The notes under the pieces are model-generated. The model ran no database searches. It saw nothing but the letters and a program-made list of their open reading frames with translations, and had not been told where the DNA came from. Below, one piece after another: positions 10,199-18,786 of a DNA stretch of 64,000 nt (position 1 is the stretch's first letter; every line of letters begins with the position of its first letter). The translations under genes and the position numbers were made by a program. This DNA is from Pseudomonas libanensis (GTDB lineage Bacteria; Pseudomonadota; Gammaproteobacteria; Pseudomonadales; Pseudomonadaceae): assembly GCF_001439685.1 (NCBI RefSeq), contig NZ_JYLH01000008.1:1-64000 (forward strand). Reading direction: 5' to 3'.

Positions 10199-11755
10199 GT
10201 GAGCCAGTCCCTGATCGCTGCCCTGCAAAACCCGGCTTTGTACCCTCATCCGGTTGAAGCGTTTCAAGTCATCGAGACCCATATTTCCTGGGTGATACTG
10301 ACAGGCGCCTACGCATATAAACTGAAGAAGCCGATGAACTTCGGCTTCCTGGACTTTACCCAACTGGAGGATCGCGGCCACTTCTGTCGCGAAGAACTGC
10401 GCCTCAACCAGCGCCTGACCGCAGATTTGTATCTGGAAGTGTTGCCAATTACCGGCACCTCCGAGGCACCGCAACTGGGCGGCGATGGCCCGGTGATCGA
10501 GTACGCGCTGAAGATGCGTCAGTTCCCGCAAAGCCAGATGCTCAGCACCCTGCAAGCAAACGGCGAACTGACCTGTGCGCACATCGACGAGATGGCCCAG
10601 CAGATTGCGCACTTCCACCTCACCGCCCCCAAGGTCCCACAAGAGCATCCGGCCGGCACGCCGGAGGAAGTGATGGCTCCGGTGCGCCAGAACTTCGACC
10701 AGATCCGCCCGTTTCTTAGCGACAAGGCCGACCTGACTCAACTGGAAGCCCTGCAAGCCTGGGCTGAAAGCAGTTTTGAGCGTCTCAAGCCCTTGCTGGA
10801 GCAGCGCAAGCTCAATGGCTATACCCGCGAATGCCACGGTGATATCCACCTGGGCAACGCGACCCTCATTGATGGTCACGTGGTGATCTTCGACTGCATC
10901 GAGTTCAACGAACCCTTTCGTTTTACCGACGTGTACGCAGACACCGCCTTTTTGGCCATGGACCTGGAAGATCGCGGCCTGAAAAGCCTGGCACGGCGTT
11001 TTATCAGCCAGTACCTGGAACTGACCGGTGACTACCAGGGCCTGGAGCTACTGAACTTCTATAAAGCCTACCGTGCGCTGGTTCGCGCCAAAGTTGCGCT
11101 GTTCAGCATGCCGAGCGAAGCAAGCCCGGTGCAACGCGCCAACACCCTGCGCCAGTACCGCAATTACGCCAACCTGGCGGAAAGCTACAGCACTATTCCG
11201 TCTCGCTTCCTGGCAATCACCCATGGCGTTTCAGCCGTGGGCAAGAGCCACGTCGCCATGCGCCTGGTCGAAGCCCTGGGCGCCGTGCGCCTGCGCTCGG
11301 ATGTGGAACGCAAGCGCCTGTTTGGCGAGCAACAGATCGAAAACACACCACAGGCCGGTATCTACAATCATGAGGCCAGCGCTGCCACCTACGCGCGCCT
11401 GAACGAAATGGCCGACACCGTGCTGCGCGCCGGTTACCCGGTGGTGCTGGATGCGACTTTCTTGAAACGCGCTCAACGTGACGCGGCTGCCCAAGTCGCC
11501 GAAGCTACCGGAGCGCCATTCCTGATCCTCGATTGCAACGCGCCTCAAGCCGTTATTGCCAGTTGGCTGGCACAACGTCAGGCGGATAAAAACGACCCGT
11601 CCGACGCAACACTGAGCGTTATCGAAGAGCAGCAAGCCAGTCGTGAGCCGCTGACAGCACAGGAACTGTTGTTGAGCAAGCGTGTCGAGACCAATGAAAG
11701 CGGGACCCTCGACGCTTTAGTCGCTCATATCCGTCAGCGCTTGCCGGGCCTGTGA
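10199..11755 (+). CDS. Fusion of an aminoglycoside-phosphotransferase-like kinase domain and a P-loop ATPase domain
   Basis: The 518-residue protein has two recognisable parts. Residues 1-330 resemble APH/choline-kinase-type phosphotransferases, with a lysine in AYKLKKP, a Brenner-type HGDIHLGN motif and a downstream IFDCIEF metal-binding segment. Residues 335-518 form a small P-loop kinase-like domain with GVSAVGKS as Walker A. Family members occur widely in Pseudomonas with no proven substrate. The GTG start at 10199 is the first codon that retains the full N-terminal domain. It is divergent from mrcB with about 118 bases between them. The substrate is unknown, and there is no reason to infer antibiotic resistance. 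Confidence 0.85.
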   Translation: MSQSLIAALQNPALYPHPVEAFQVIETHISWVILTGAYAYKLKKPMNFGFLDFTQLEDRGHFCREELRLNQRLTADLYLEVLPITGTSEAPQLGGDGPVIEYALKMRQFPQSQMLSTLQANGELTCAHIDEMAQQIAHFHLTAPKVPQEHPAGTPEEVMAPVRQNFDQIRPFLSDKADLTQLEALQAWAESSFERLKPLLEQRKLNGYTRECHGDIHLGNATLIDGHVVIFDCIEFNEPFRFTDVYADTAFLAMDLEDRGLKSLARRFISQYLELTGDYQGLELLNFYKAYRALVRAKVALFSMPSEASPVQRANTLRQYRNYANLAESYSTIPSRFLAITHGVSAVGKSHVAMRLVEALGAVRLRSDVERKRLFGEQQIENTPQAGIYNHEASAATYARLNEMADTVLRAGYPVVLDATFLKRAQRDAAAQVAEATGAPFLILDCNAPQAVIASWLAQRQADKNDPSDATLSVIEEQQASREPLTAQELLLSKRVETNESGTLDALVAHIRQRLPGL

Positions 11756-11847
11756 GAAATATTTCTTGGTCGTGTTGTCTACTTCGGCACACGACCCAGA
11801 AATAGTGGCACTATAATGGCGTCATAATTCCAACAGGAGTCGCCATT

Positions 11848-12192
11848 ATGAGTCAGCCCAAGCTTCTCGATACCCCGCTCTATGCGCTCCTGCACAAGGA
11901 CGACATCCGCGGCTTCAATCAGGAACGCCCTGAGGGTGGGCCCATCGACATGCGTGGTGGCGACTTCCGAGGCTTGGACCTGCGCGACCTGAACGCCAAG
12001 GCTGTTGACTTCACCGACGCCTATTTCCGTTCGGCCGACCTGCGCGGCCTGGATTTACGCGATTGCTCGCTGGAGGGCGCCAGCCTGGCCCACGCGCAGA
12101 TTTCGGGGACTTATTTCCCATCCGAGCTCACGGCTGACGAGATCTTGATGTCAGTCAATTTCGGTACTCGCCTGCGCTACCGTACGAAGTAG
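11848..12192 (+). CDS. Pentapeptide-repeat protein
   Basis: The 114-residue protein has a central run of A(D/N)Lxx-type repeats (about residues 40-85, for example ADLRGLDLRDCSLEGASL) that should fold as a short right-handed beta-helix. It is too short to resemble the Qnr or MfpA gyrase-protection proteins. TATAAT at 11812-11817 is a possible -10 box, but no good -35 is seen. AGGAG lies just before the ATG. Function unknown. The 200 bases after it, up to the TfoX-like gene, show nothing I can assign. Confidence 0.85.
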   Translation: MSQPKLLDTPLYALLHKDDIRGFNQERPEGGPIDMRGGDFRGLDLRDLNAKAVDFTDAYFRSADLRGLDLRDCSLEGASLAHAQISGTYFPSELTADEILMSVNFGTRLRYRTK

Positions 12193-12395
12193 CCTTCGCC
12201 CAGAACCCCCGGCTGAGTCCCAGACGCGCCGGGCGATTGCCGCCTGCCTGTCGCTAAAACCATCACACCATTCTTATAAGCTTTTCGCCAGCTTCTGACC
12301 AAAGAACCACGCTTTTCCTACTGAGCGCTACACTCATTTTCAGGCTGCCTGGTCACGACACCCACCGCACCATTCGGCCGTTGCAAGGAGCCTTG

Positions 12396-12668
12396 ATGAA
12401 CGATGAGCTGCAACACCTGAAAAACCTTGGCAAGACGTCAGCGCAGTGGCTGCATGCGGTGGGCATCCACAGCGCGTCCGACTTGCGTCGCCTGGGAGCG
12501 GTCGATGCTTACCGAGCCGTGCGAACTCGCGGCTTTCGAGCATCGAAAGTCCTGCTGTATGCAATTGAAGGCGCATTGATGGATGTGCACTGGAACGACA
12601 TTCCCACGGAGCGCAAGGAGGCGCTGAACCGTCAGCTGGATGCTATGTCAACGCGTCAGAAAAACTAG
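12396..12668 (+). CDS. TfoX/Sxy C-terminal-domain protein
   Basis: This 90-residue protein corresponds to the C-terminal, helix-hairpin-helix-like domain of TfoX/Sxy (LKNLGKTSAQWLHAVGI near the start). Stand-alone copies of this domain are common in pseudomonads, and a role in competence cannot be assumed. I chose ATG 12396, six bases after AAGGAG, over a TTG at 12381 that overlaps that ribosome-binding site. Confidence 0.85.
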   Translation: MNDELQHLKNLGKTSAQWLHAVGIHSASDLRRLGAVDAYRAVRTRGFRASKVLLYAIEGALMDVHWNDIPTERKEALNRQLDAMSTRQKN

Positions 12669-12746
12669 ATTGGCGTTCAGACCCAATGTTTTCAGGCATT
12701 ACAAACGTGCGTTTGAGAAAACTGGATGAGTATGCAAAAACAAATG

Positions 12747-12780
12747 TTGACTCTCAAATGAGAATCGTTATGATTATCAC
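12747..12780 (+). promoter_or_regulatory. PrrF promoter with overlapping Fur box
   Basis: TTGACT (12747-12752), a 16-base spacer and TATGAT (12769-12774) form a sigma70 promoter. The segment 12760-12778 (GAGAATCGTTATGATTATC) matches the 19-base Fur consensus at 14 of 19 positions by my count and covers the -10 box. Iron-loaded Fur would therefore block transcription of the small RNA that begins near 12781. Confidence 0.85.
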
Positions 12781-12893
12781 AGCTGGTCGCGAGATCAGCC
12801 GATAACTGGAAGACCATTGGTTCGGACTCTCAGATTATCTCCTCATCAGGCTAATCACGGTTATTTGACCCGGCTCTTGCCGGGTCTTTTTTT
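12781..12893 (+). ncRNA. prrF: PrrF iron-responsive small RNA
   Basis: About 113 bases run from the promoter to a perfect terminator. The 5' part can form a stem-loop beginning CTGGTCGCGAG. The central single-stranded stretch around 12833-12858 (ATTATCTCCTCATCAGG, then CTAATCAC) is the conserved PrrF core that pairs with mRNAs of iron-containing enzymes such as sodB and TCA-cycle genes. PrrF is the Pseudomonas counterpart of RyhB and acts with Hfq when iron is scarce. P. aeruginosa carries two tandem copies beside the phu haem genes. Here one copy lies beside hmuTUV, which runs convergently. Confidence 0.9.
12867..12893 (+). terminator. PrrF intrinsic terminator
   Basis: The perfect 8-base stem GACCCGGC-TCTT-GCCGGGTC is followed by seven T. 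It ends 18 bases before the hmuV stop codon on the opposite strand. Confidence 0.92.
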
Positions 12894-12911
12894 GCCCGCA
12901 TATAACTGAGC

Positions 12912-13679
12912 TCAGCGCGCAATGATCAGCGGGTGCCCCCGCTCCGGATGTGGCTGTACCAGAACCTCCAAGCCAAAGACGGCCTTGAGCGGTTCAGGTT
13001 GCAGGACTTTAGAGGGGGTATCCAAGGCATGGGGGCGTCCGTCTTTCAGCAACAGGATCCGGTCGCAGTAACGCGCGGCCAGGTTCAAGTCATGCAGGAT
13101 CACCAGCACGGCAGCCCCTTTGTCGGCAAAGCTGCGAATGGCCTGCAACGTGGTGTGCTGGTGCAAAGGATCAAGCATCGACGTCGGCTCATCCAACAAC
13201 AACGTCTGCCCCGCCTCACCTGGCCATAACTGCGCCAATACCCGCGCAAGATGCACACGCTGGCGCTCGCCCCCCGACAAAGCCAGGTAACTGCGACCAC
13301 TCAAGTGGCCGACATCCGCCGCTTGCAGCGCCGCATTGATGATTGCGTCATCGCGCACTCGCCCGGTCTGATGGGGCAAGCGCCCCATGCCCACCACCTC
13401 TTCGACACGAAAAGCGAAATCCAGGGTTGAGCTTTGCGGTAACACCGCCAGGCGCTGGGCACGCTGCGCGCCGCCCAGGCTCTTCAACTCTTGCTGATCC
13501 AGCCATACTCTGCCCTGATCAGGCTGCAACTCCCCGCAGAGCGCCCCCAGCAAGGTACTTTTGCCGGCACCGTTCGGCCCCAGCACGCCCAGTACTTCGC
13601 CCGGCAACAGGTCCAAGGTGACATCGGCCAGCACGGTTTTACGCCCACGCCGTATCTGCAACGCATCAACTCGCAGCAT
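12912..13679 (-). CDS. hmuV: Haem/iron ABC transporter ATP-binding protein
   Basis: This 255-residue cytoplasmic ATPase energises haem (or siderophore) import with HmuU and HmuT. Walker A is GPNGAGKST near residue 35. The ABC signature LSGGERQRV lies in the middle, followed by Walker B LLLDEPT and the switch histidine in [10 protein letters not shown] chose the ATG at 13679, which overlaps the hmuU stop as TGATG. The frame stays open a further 400 bases upstream, but that stretch lies in another frame of hmuU and is not coding. Last gene of hmuTUV. Confidence 0.93.
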   Translation of the reverse strand: MLRVDALQIRRGRKTVLADVTLDLLPGEVLGVLGPNGAGKSTLLGALCGELQPDQGRVWLDQQELKSLGGAQRAQRLAVLPQSSTLDFAFRVEEVVGMGRLPHQTGRVRDDAIINAALQAADVGHLSGRSYLALSGGERQRVHLARVLAQLWPGEAGQTLLLDEPTSMLDPLHQHTTLQAIRSFADKGAAVLVILHDLNLAARYCDRILLLKDGRPHALDTPSKVLQPEPLKAVFGLEVLVQPHPERGHPLIIAR

Positions 13680-14716
13680 CAGGCGCGCCCCCGCAGTAAC
13701 AGGTAGAGAAAAAATGGCGCACCGATAAATGCAGTAACAATACCAATCGGCAGCTCCGCGGGCGCCAGGGCCAAGCGTGCTACCAGGTCTGCAAACAACA
13801 GCAAACTCGCCCCCGCCAACACCGAGGCCGGTAGCAACACCCGATGATCCGGCCCCGCCAGCAGCCGCACCAGGTGCGGCACCACCAAGCCGACAAAGCC
13901 AATCATCCCTGCCGCCGCTACCGCCGCACCAACGCCTAAGGCCGTGCAGAACACCAATTCCCGCTTGAGCCCCTCTACATCGATGCCCAGATGATTGGCC
14001 TCGGACTCTCCCAACAACAGCGCATTCAATGCCTTCGCCCGACGCGGCAACCACAGCGCCACGCCCGCGCTCACCAGCAACAAGGGCCACAACCGCGAAT
14101 AGCTCGCACCATTGAGGCTGCCGAGGTTCCAGAACGTCAGGGTGCGCAAAGTGGCGTCATCGGCTAAATAGGTAAACAACCCGACCGCCGAACTGGCCAG
14201 CGCCGTAAGCGCGATACCAGCAAGCAGCATCGTCGCAACATTCGTCTGGCCATTGCGACGCCCCAGCCGATAGACCAGCGCCGTGACGCCCAGGCCACCG
14301 AGAAATGCGCACAACGACAACAGGTACGGCCCGAAGACATCCGGCAGCCCGCCAAAAAACGAACCGCCGACAATCGCCACCGCCGCCCCCAATGCTGCGC
14401 CGCTGGACACCCCCACCAACCCAGGATCGGCCAGCGGGTTGCGAAACAATCCCTGCATCGCGACCCCTGACAGCGCAAGCACCCCGCCGACCGCAAGGCC
14501 CAGCAAAGTTCGTGGCAGGCGAATCTGCCCCAGGATCAACTCGGCTTGTTCCAAGCCTGCCGCTTCAATCGGCACCCCCATCAATCTTAAAGCAGCCCTG
14601 AGCGTGTCCACCAATGGCAGGCTGACCGGGCCCAGGGCCAATGAGAGCCAGATCGCCAATAGACATAACAGCGACAGCCCGATGAACAGTGTTTTCGGCT
14701 TAACCAGAGTGGTCAT
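13679..14716 (-). CDS. hmuU: Haem/iron ABC transporter permease (FecCD family)
   Basis: This 345-residue inner-membrane permease of the FecCD/BtuC family has about ten hydrophobic helices and the conserved RLPRTL segment after the first helix and periplasmic loop. The ATP-binding-subunit contact region includes the glycine-rich [10 protein letters not shown]. It overlaps hmuT by four bases (ATGA) upstream and hmuV by one base downstream, which is typical of one translationally coupled operon. FecCD permeases serve haem, siderophores and cobalamin alike. Haem is favoured because of the HmuT partner and the PrrF/Phu neighbourhood. Confidence 0.92.
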   Translation of the reverse strand: MTTLVKPKTLFIGLSLLCLLAIWLSLALGPVSLPLVDTLRAALRLMGVPIEAAGLEQAELILGQIRLPRTLLGLAVGGVLALSGVAMQGLFRNPLADPGLVGVSSGAALGAAVAIVGGSFFGGLPDVFGPYLLSLCAFLGGLGVTALVYRLGRRNGQTNVATMLLAGIALTALASSAVGLFTYLADDATLRTLTFWNLGSLNGASYSRLWPLLLVSAGVALWLPRRAKALNALLLGESEANHLGIDVEGLKRELVFCTALGVGAAVAAAGMIGFVGLVVPHLVRLLAGPDHRVLLPASVLAGASLLLFADLVARLALAPAELPIGIVTAFIGAPFFLYLLLRGRA

Positions 14717-15591
14717 GGAGCAGGCTTGGCCTGGGACGGATAAAACCCGGCGGACAGCTTCACCAAGCTTTGTGGCAACCGCGGCCCCAGGCCACCCACC
14801 AGTAGGGTCGGATCCAGCTCAAACACCCGCCCGCTCTTGGCTGCAGGTGTAGACGCAAGGATCGGATTTTCCTTGAACAAGGCTGCCCGCGCCGCATCGC
14901 CGGTGAGGGCGCGATCAGCAAACACCAGCACATCCGGGCTCAGCCCCGCCAGCGACTCCACTGAAAACGGTTTGTAACCCGTGTGCGTGGCCAGATTACG
15001 TCCGCCGGCCTGCTGCAACAGCCAATCGGCGGCCGTGTCCTTACCAGCAATCAGCGGCTTGCCACCGGCATGGCCCAGCAACAACAGCACACCCGGCGCC
15101 TTTTGCGTGGCCTGGGCCTTGGCCACCCAATTCTTTTGCTGCTCAAGCGCCTGCTCATAGCCGGCAAACAACGTGTTGGCCTTGGCCTCACTGCCGAGCA
15201 ACGTCCCCAGGTGTTGAAGGTTGTCTTTCAAGGTCGGCAGATCCGGCTGGGCCGAGAACATATCCACCTGCACGCCAGCATTGCGAATCTGCGCCAGTAC
15301 CGGTGGTGGCCCCATTTCCTCGGTGCCCACGAGGATTTGCGGTTGCAGGCTGAGAATACCTTCGGCCGACAACTGCCGTTGATAGCCAATGCTCGGCAAC
15401 GCCTTCAGCGATTCGGGATGCTGACTGGTGGTATCCACCCCGACCAATTTCGATTCACCGCCCAGCGCCGCTACCCACTCCGATAGCGCCCCTCCGGCAC
15501 TGACCCAGCGCTGTGGCAGCTCAGAGGCCTGCGCCCCGTGGTTGACCAGCAGTGAAGCAACAAGCGCAATAGCGCTGGTACTCAGACGCAT
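14713..15591 (-). CDS. hmuT: Haem/iron ABC transporter periplasmic binding protein
   Basis: The 292-residue substrate-binding protein has a Sec signal peptide of about 22 residues ending NHGAQA. A TroA/BtuF-type fold follows, with LVGVDTTSQHPE near residue 50 and the second-lobe segment VLLLLGHAGGKP. HmuT/PhuT proteins carry haem from the outer-membrane receptor to the HmuUV permease. Neither a TonB-dependent receptor nor the cytoplasmic haem protein PhuS lies next to it, unlike the phu cluster of P. aeruginosa. First gene of the operon, downstream of a candidate Fur box. Confidence 0.9.
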   Translation of the reverse strand: MRLSTSAIALVASLLVNHGAQASELPQRWVSAGGALSEWVAALGGESKLVGVDTTSQHPESLKALPSIGYQRQLSAEGILSLQPQILVGTEEMGPPPVLAQIRNAGVQVDMFSAQPDLPTLKDNLQHLGTLLGSEAKANTLFAGYEQALEQQKNWVAKAQATQKAPGVLLLLGHAGGKPLIAGKDTAADWLLQQAGGRNLATHTGYKPFSVESLAGLSPDVLVFADRALTGDAARAALFKENPILASTPAAKSGRVFELDPTLLVGGLGPRLPQSLVKLSAGFYPSQAKPAP

Positions 15592-15703
15592 AACAAGGTT
15601 TCCTTCCTAGGGCAGGGCCACTCGAGCGCTCATTGATGTGCCAGATAATCCCTGCCATGCATCGTATTGAGCACCCAGTCAGCTGACGGGCGAAGCGGGC
15701 ATT

Positions 15704-15718
15704 TGATAATTGTTTGCA
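15704..15718. promoter_or_regulatory. Candidate Fur box between hmuT and the Rieske gene
   Basis: TGATAAT-T-GTTTGCA fits the 7-1-7 Fur operator. The left half is perfect and four of seven positions match in the right half. It lies about 115 bases upstream of hmuT and 30 bases upstream of the divergent Rieske gene, so it could control either or both. Confidence 0.5.
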
Positions 15719-15747
15719 TTTGAACGTCAAGGCACTTAAGGATTGAA

Positions 15748-16065
15748 ATGAAGTTTCTCTGCGTCTCAGGCGACCTCGCGCCCAACAGCAGCCGCGGTTT
15801 TGATATCGATGGTCACAAGCTGTTGGCTGTACGCCGAGACGGCGTTGCCTACTTCTATCTCAACCGCTGCCCCCATCGCGGTATCCCGCTGGAATGGCAG
15901 CCCGACCGCTTCCTAGACGCCAGCGCCAGCCTGATCCAATGCGCGACCCATGGCGCGCTGTTCCTGATCGAAAGCGGTGAATGCATCGCCGGCCCCTGCG
16001 CAGGCCAGAGCCTCACGGCCCTGCCTGGTCGGGAAGACGCACAGGGATTATGGGTAGAACTCTAG
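15748..16065 (+). CDS. Small Rieske-type [2Fe-2S] protein
   Basis: The 105-residue protein is a single Rieske domain. The two cluster-binding loops are visible as CPHRG (about residues 37-41) and CATHG (about 66-70), giving two Cys and two His ligands. It has no signal peptide or membrane segment, so it resembles soluble ferredoxin components of the NirD or dioxygenase-ferredoxin type. A redox partner is not encoded nearby. Its TAG overlaps the sfsA TAG on the other strand within a CTAG palindrome, so the two genes converge with no spacer. Confidence 0.9.
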   Translation: MKFLCVSGDLAPNSSRGFDIDGHKLLAVRRDGVAYFYLNRCPHRGIPLEWQPDRFLDASASLIQCATHGALFLIESGECIAGPCAGQSLTALPGREDAQGLWVEL

Positions 16066-16775
16066 CTACCAAGCAGCACATGCAATGGACGCTCGATGTA
16101 AATCTCTTGCGGCGTGACCCGTACGCCATACGCCAGCACCTCGACGCCCGCGGCCTTGGCCTCACGTAAAGCGGCAGCGTAGCCAGCATCGATTTCCACG
16201 GCGGGGCGCACCGCATCGACTCCCGATAGATTCACGCAATACAACTGCACCGCTCGCACGCCTGATCGAGACAGGTAAGCCAGCTCCCTCAGGTGCTTGG
16301 CCCCGCGCTGCGTCACCGCATCAGGAAAGGCCGCCACCGAAGTGTCGTCAAAGCCCAAGGTCACGCTTTTGACTTCGACGAACGCCGCACCCTGCGGGTA
16401 ATCCAGGCGAAAATCGATCCGGCTCTTCTCCTGACCATAAGGCACTTCACGTTTCAACGCCGTGAAGCCATTGAGTTCAGTAATCACACCGGCACGCAGT
16501 GCTTCTTCCACCAGCTGATTGGCGCGCGCCGTGTTAACACACGCCAGGCGCCCCTGAGGCGTTTCAGCAATTTCCCAAGTGCCCGGCAACTTGCGCTTGG
16601 GATCGGTGGAACGACTGAACCAGACCTGACCACCTTCGACCATGCAATTGAGCATCGAGCCGGTGTTCGGGCAGTGAATGGTGAGCAACTCGCCGGTAAC
16701 GGTTTCGATATCGGTGAGAAAACGCTTGTAGCGACGAATCAGCCGCGCTTCTTCGAGAGGAGGATGAAATCGCAT
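16062..16775 (-). CDS. sfsA: SfsA, sugar fermentation stimulation protein
   Basis: The 237-residue protein has an N-terminal OB-like part ([13 protein letters not shown]) and a nuclease-like C-terminal part with FVEVKSVTL. The historical name comes from maltose metabolism in E. coli, and its molecular role is unsettled. I chose the ATG at 16775, which gives the usual family length and overlaps the aminotransferase stop as TGATG. An upstream start at 16787 would lie inside that gene. Confidence 0.92.
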   Translation of the reverse strand: MRFHPPLEEARLIRRYKRFLTDIETVTGELLTIHCPNTGSMLNCMVEGGQVWFSRSTDPKRKLPGTWEIAETPQGRLACVNTARANQLVEEALRAGVITELNGFTALKREVPYGQEKSRIDFRLDYPQGAAFVEVKSVTLGFDDTSVAAFPDAVTQRGAKHLRELAYLSRSGVRAVQLYCVNLSGVDAVRPAVEIDAGYAAALREAKAAGVEVLAYGVRVTPQEIYIERPLHVLLGS

Positions 16776-17947
16776 CAGCCTTGCCAACTCCGCAAACCAC
16801 GGGCGATGCGTTCCACCGCCTCTTGTAGCCGATCGAGGTTTTGCGTGTAGGCAAAACGCACATGGTGACCGGCTTGATAGCGGCCAAAGTCCAACCCAGG
16901 CGTAAAGGCCACATGCTCGGTTTCGAGAAAATGACGGCAGAACGCGAAGGCATCACCGCCAAACGCGCTGATATCGGCGTACAGGTAGAATGCACCCTCC
17001 GGCTCTACGGCAATGCCGAAACCCAGCTCGCGCAATGCAGGCAGCAAGAAATCGCGACGTCGACCGAATTCAGCGCGGCGCTCTTCAAGAATGCCCAGGG
17101 TTTGCGGGGTGAAACAGGCCAAGGCGGCGTATTGGGCCATGCTCGGCGCGCTGATGTAGAGGTTTTGCGCCAGCTTCTCCAGTTCACTGACCGCGTCCGG
17201 CGGCGCTACCAGCCACCCCAGGCGCCAGCCGGTCATGCCGAAATACTTCGAAAAACTATTCAGGACAAAGGCGTCATCGTCGACTTCCAGCACGCTGGCG
17301 GCGTCGGTGCCGTAGGTCAGGCCGTGGTAGATCTCGTCGACCACCAGATGACCGTTGCGCGCCTTTATCGCACTGGACAGCCCGGCCAATTCGCCTCGCG
17401 TAAGAATAGTCCCGGTGGGATTGGCCGGAGAGGCGACCAGCGCCCCCACACTGTCCTGGTCCCAGTGTCTGGCAACCAGGTCTGCGGTCAATTGGTAACG
17501 CACCTCCGGCCCCACCGGCACCAACTGGGCCGCGCCTTCTACCAACCGCAGGAAATGTCGGTTGCAAGGATAACCCGGGTCTGCCAGCAACCAGTGCTTG
17601 CCTGGGTCTACCAGCAGGCTGCTCGCTAACAACAAGGCGCCGGAGCCACCGGGGGTGATCAGAATGCGTTCGGGATCGACACTCAAGCCATAACGCTGCT
17701 GATAAAACCCGCTGATGGCCTCGCGCAATTCGGGCAACCCACGGGCTGCGGTATAGCGGGTCTTGCCGTTCGCCAGTGCGGCCTGGCCGGCCTGGATGAT
17801 CGGTTCGGCCGTGGTGAAGTCCGGCTCGCCGATTTCCAGGTGGATCACATCATGGCCAGCGGCCTGCAGCTCATTGGCCCGTGCCAGTAACGCCATGACA
17901 TGAAAAGGTTCGATAGCGCGACTGCGCGCACTGTAGGGCTGAGCCAT
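16775..17947 (-). CDS. PLP-dependent class I/II aminotransferase
   Basis: This 390-residue fold-type I aminotransferase has the cofactor aspartate/tyrosine region VVDEIYHGL and the Schiff-base lysine in [20 protein letters not shown] binds the PLP ring region. It belongs to the broad aspartate/alanine-type group, and the substrate cannot be read from the sequence. It forms a two-gene unit with sfsA, which overlaps its stop codon. A homologue sits at the same position beside dksA in P. aeruginosa. Confidence 0.88.
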   Translation of the reverse strand: MAQPYSARSRAIEPFHVMALLARANELQAAGHDVIHLEIGEPDFTTAEPIIQAGQAALANGKTRYTAARGLPELREAISGFYQQRYGLSVDPERILITPGGSGALLLASSLLVDPGKHWLLADPGYPCNRHFLRLVEGAAQLVPVGPEVRYQLTADLVARHWDQDSVGALVASPANPTGTILTRGELAGLSSAIKARNGHLVVDEIYHGLTYGTDAASVLEVDDDAFVLNSFSKYFGMTGWRLGWLVAPPDAVSELEKLAQNLYISAPSMAQYAALACFTPQTLGILEERRAEFGRRRDFLLPALRELGFGIAVEPEGAFYLYADISAFGGDAFAFCRHFLETEHVAFTPGLDFGRYQAGHHVRFAYTQNLDRLQEAVERIARGLRSWQG

Positions 17948-18066
17948 TAGCCTTCCTTAACGGTGAGGACAAAATCAGGATTCTACCGAACCCTCGCGGT
18001 AAAACATGCTCTATTGCCTGCTCGGTCATCCAAGATGAACCCGGCAGGCGCCTGTAAAACGACTAA

Positions 18067-18246
18067 AATCAACATTCGAGCGGGTACATCCCCAGCCATG
18101 GCGGGCTGTTGCAGTTTGCAACCCCTTTTGCCGCGGAGCTCGACAACCGGGAGTGGCGCACCCTGAATCTATCTGGTAAGTTCGCCCGCTTGCAGCCGCA
18201 GGGCCGGCAGGTGTCGGTGACGTTGCAATCCTGCGCAATGGATTAG
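18067..18246 (+). other. Open reading frame without a clear start, upstream of dksA
   Basis: The 17948-18268 interval has no recognised gene. From 18067 to the TAG at 18244-18246 one frame stays open for 59 codons with Pseudomonas-like GC-rich third positions and a protein-like composition (for example FAAELDNREW and KFARLQPQGR). It has no ATG or GTG in a sensible place; TTG at 18109 is the only candidate. It may be a gene remnant, a small protein with an unusual start, or chance. I do not recognise it. Confidence 0.25.
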
Positions 18247-18268
18247 AAGAGTGAGAGGCGGTCTATTC

Positions 18269-18703
18269 ATGTCCACCCAAGCAAAGCAACAGAGCATCAG
18301 CGGCTTCCAACCCTACGTTGAGTCGAAGGGCGAGGAATACATGGGCAAGCCCATGCGCGAGCACTTCTCCAAAATCCTGAAGCAGTGGAAACAGGACTTG
18401 ATGCAGGAAGTCGACCGCACGGTTGACCATATGAAGGACGAAGCAGCCAATTTCCCGGACCCGGCCGACCGTGCCAGCCAGGAAGAGGAGTTCGCCCTCG
18501 AACTGCGCGCCCGTGATCGCGAGCGCAAGCTGATCAAGAAGATCGACAAGACCCTGCAATTGATCGAAGACGAGGAATATGGCTGGTGCGAATCCTGCGG
18601 CGTCGAGATCGGTATTCGCCGCCTGGAAGCCCGCCCAACCGCGGACCTGTGCGTAGACTGCAAGACCTTGGCTGAAATCAAGGAAAAACAGGTCGGCAAA
18701 TAA
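18269..18703 (+). CDS. dksA: DksA, RNA polymerase-binding transcription factor
   Basis: DksA enters the secondary channel of RNA polymerase and, with ppGpp, represses rRNA promoters and activates amino-acid promoters. The 144-residue protein has a coiled-coil (about residues 30-105) with the acidic tip segment PDPADRASQEE. A four-cysteine zinc finger follows, CESC...CVDC. The ATG at 18269 begins MSTQAKQQ. A GTG at 18251 would add six residues. A terminator follows at once. The rRNA promoters at the left end of the window are probable targets. Confidence 0.95.
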   Translation: MSTQAKQQSISGFQPYVESKGEEYMGKPMREHFSKILKQWKQDLMQEVDRTVDHMKDEAANFPDPADRASQEEEFALELRARDRERKLIKKIDKTLQLIEDEEYGWCESCGVEIGIRRLEARPTADLCVDCKTLAEIKEKQVGK

Positions 18704-18720
18704 CCCTGCCGAACTGAACG

Positions 18721-18750
18721 AATGGGGCGTGCAAACGCCCCATTTTTGTT
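18721..18750 (+). terminator. dksA terminator
   Basis: The perfect 10-base stem AATGGGGCGT-GCAA-ACGCCCCATT is followed by TTTTGTT. It lies 18 bases after the dksA stop and separates dksA from gluQ. Confidence 0.9.
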
Positions 18751-18786
18751 TCTGGCGTTTACCGCTTTTGCAGTAGTATCCGGCCC

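Noticed and set aside
10199..11755. Aminoglycoside resistance gene
   Set aside because: The APH-like fold is shared by many metabolite kinases. The fusion and the core-genome location argue against a resistance role.
12912..14090. 392-codon frame suggesting an HmuV fusion with a novel N-terminal domain
   Set aside because: The first 137 codons lie in a different frame of hmuU, are Gly/Ala/Arg-rich and unlike any domain; hmuV starts at 13679.
18026..18238. 70-codon minus-strand frame before dksA
   Set aside because: Composition rich in Arg, Cys and Pro and no start signal; the plus-strand frame there looks more coding-like.
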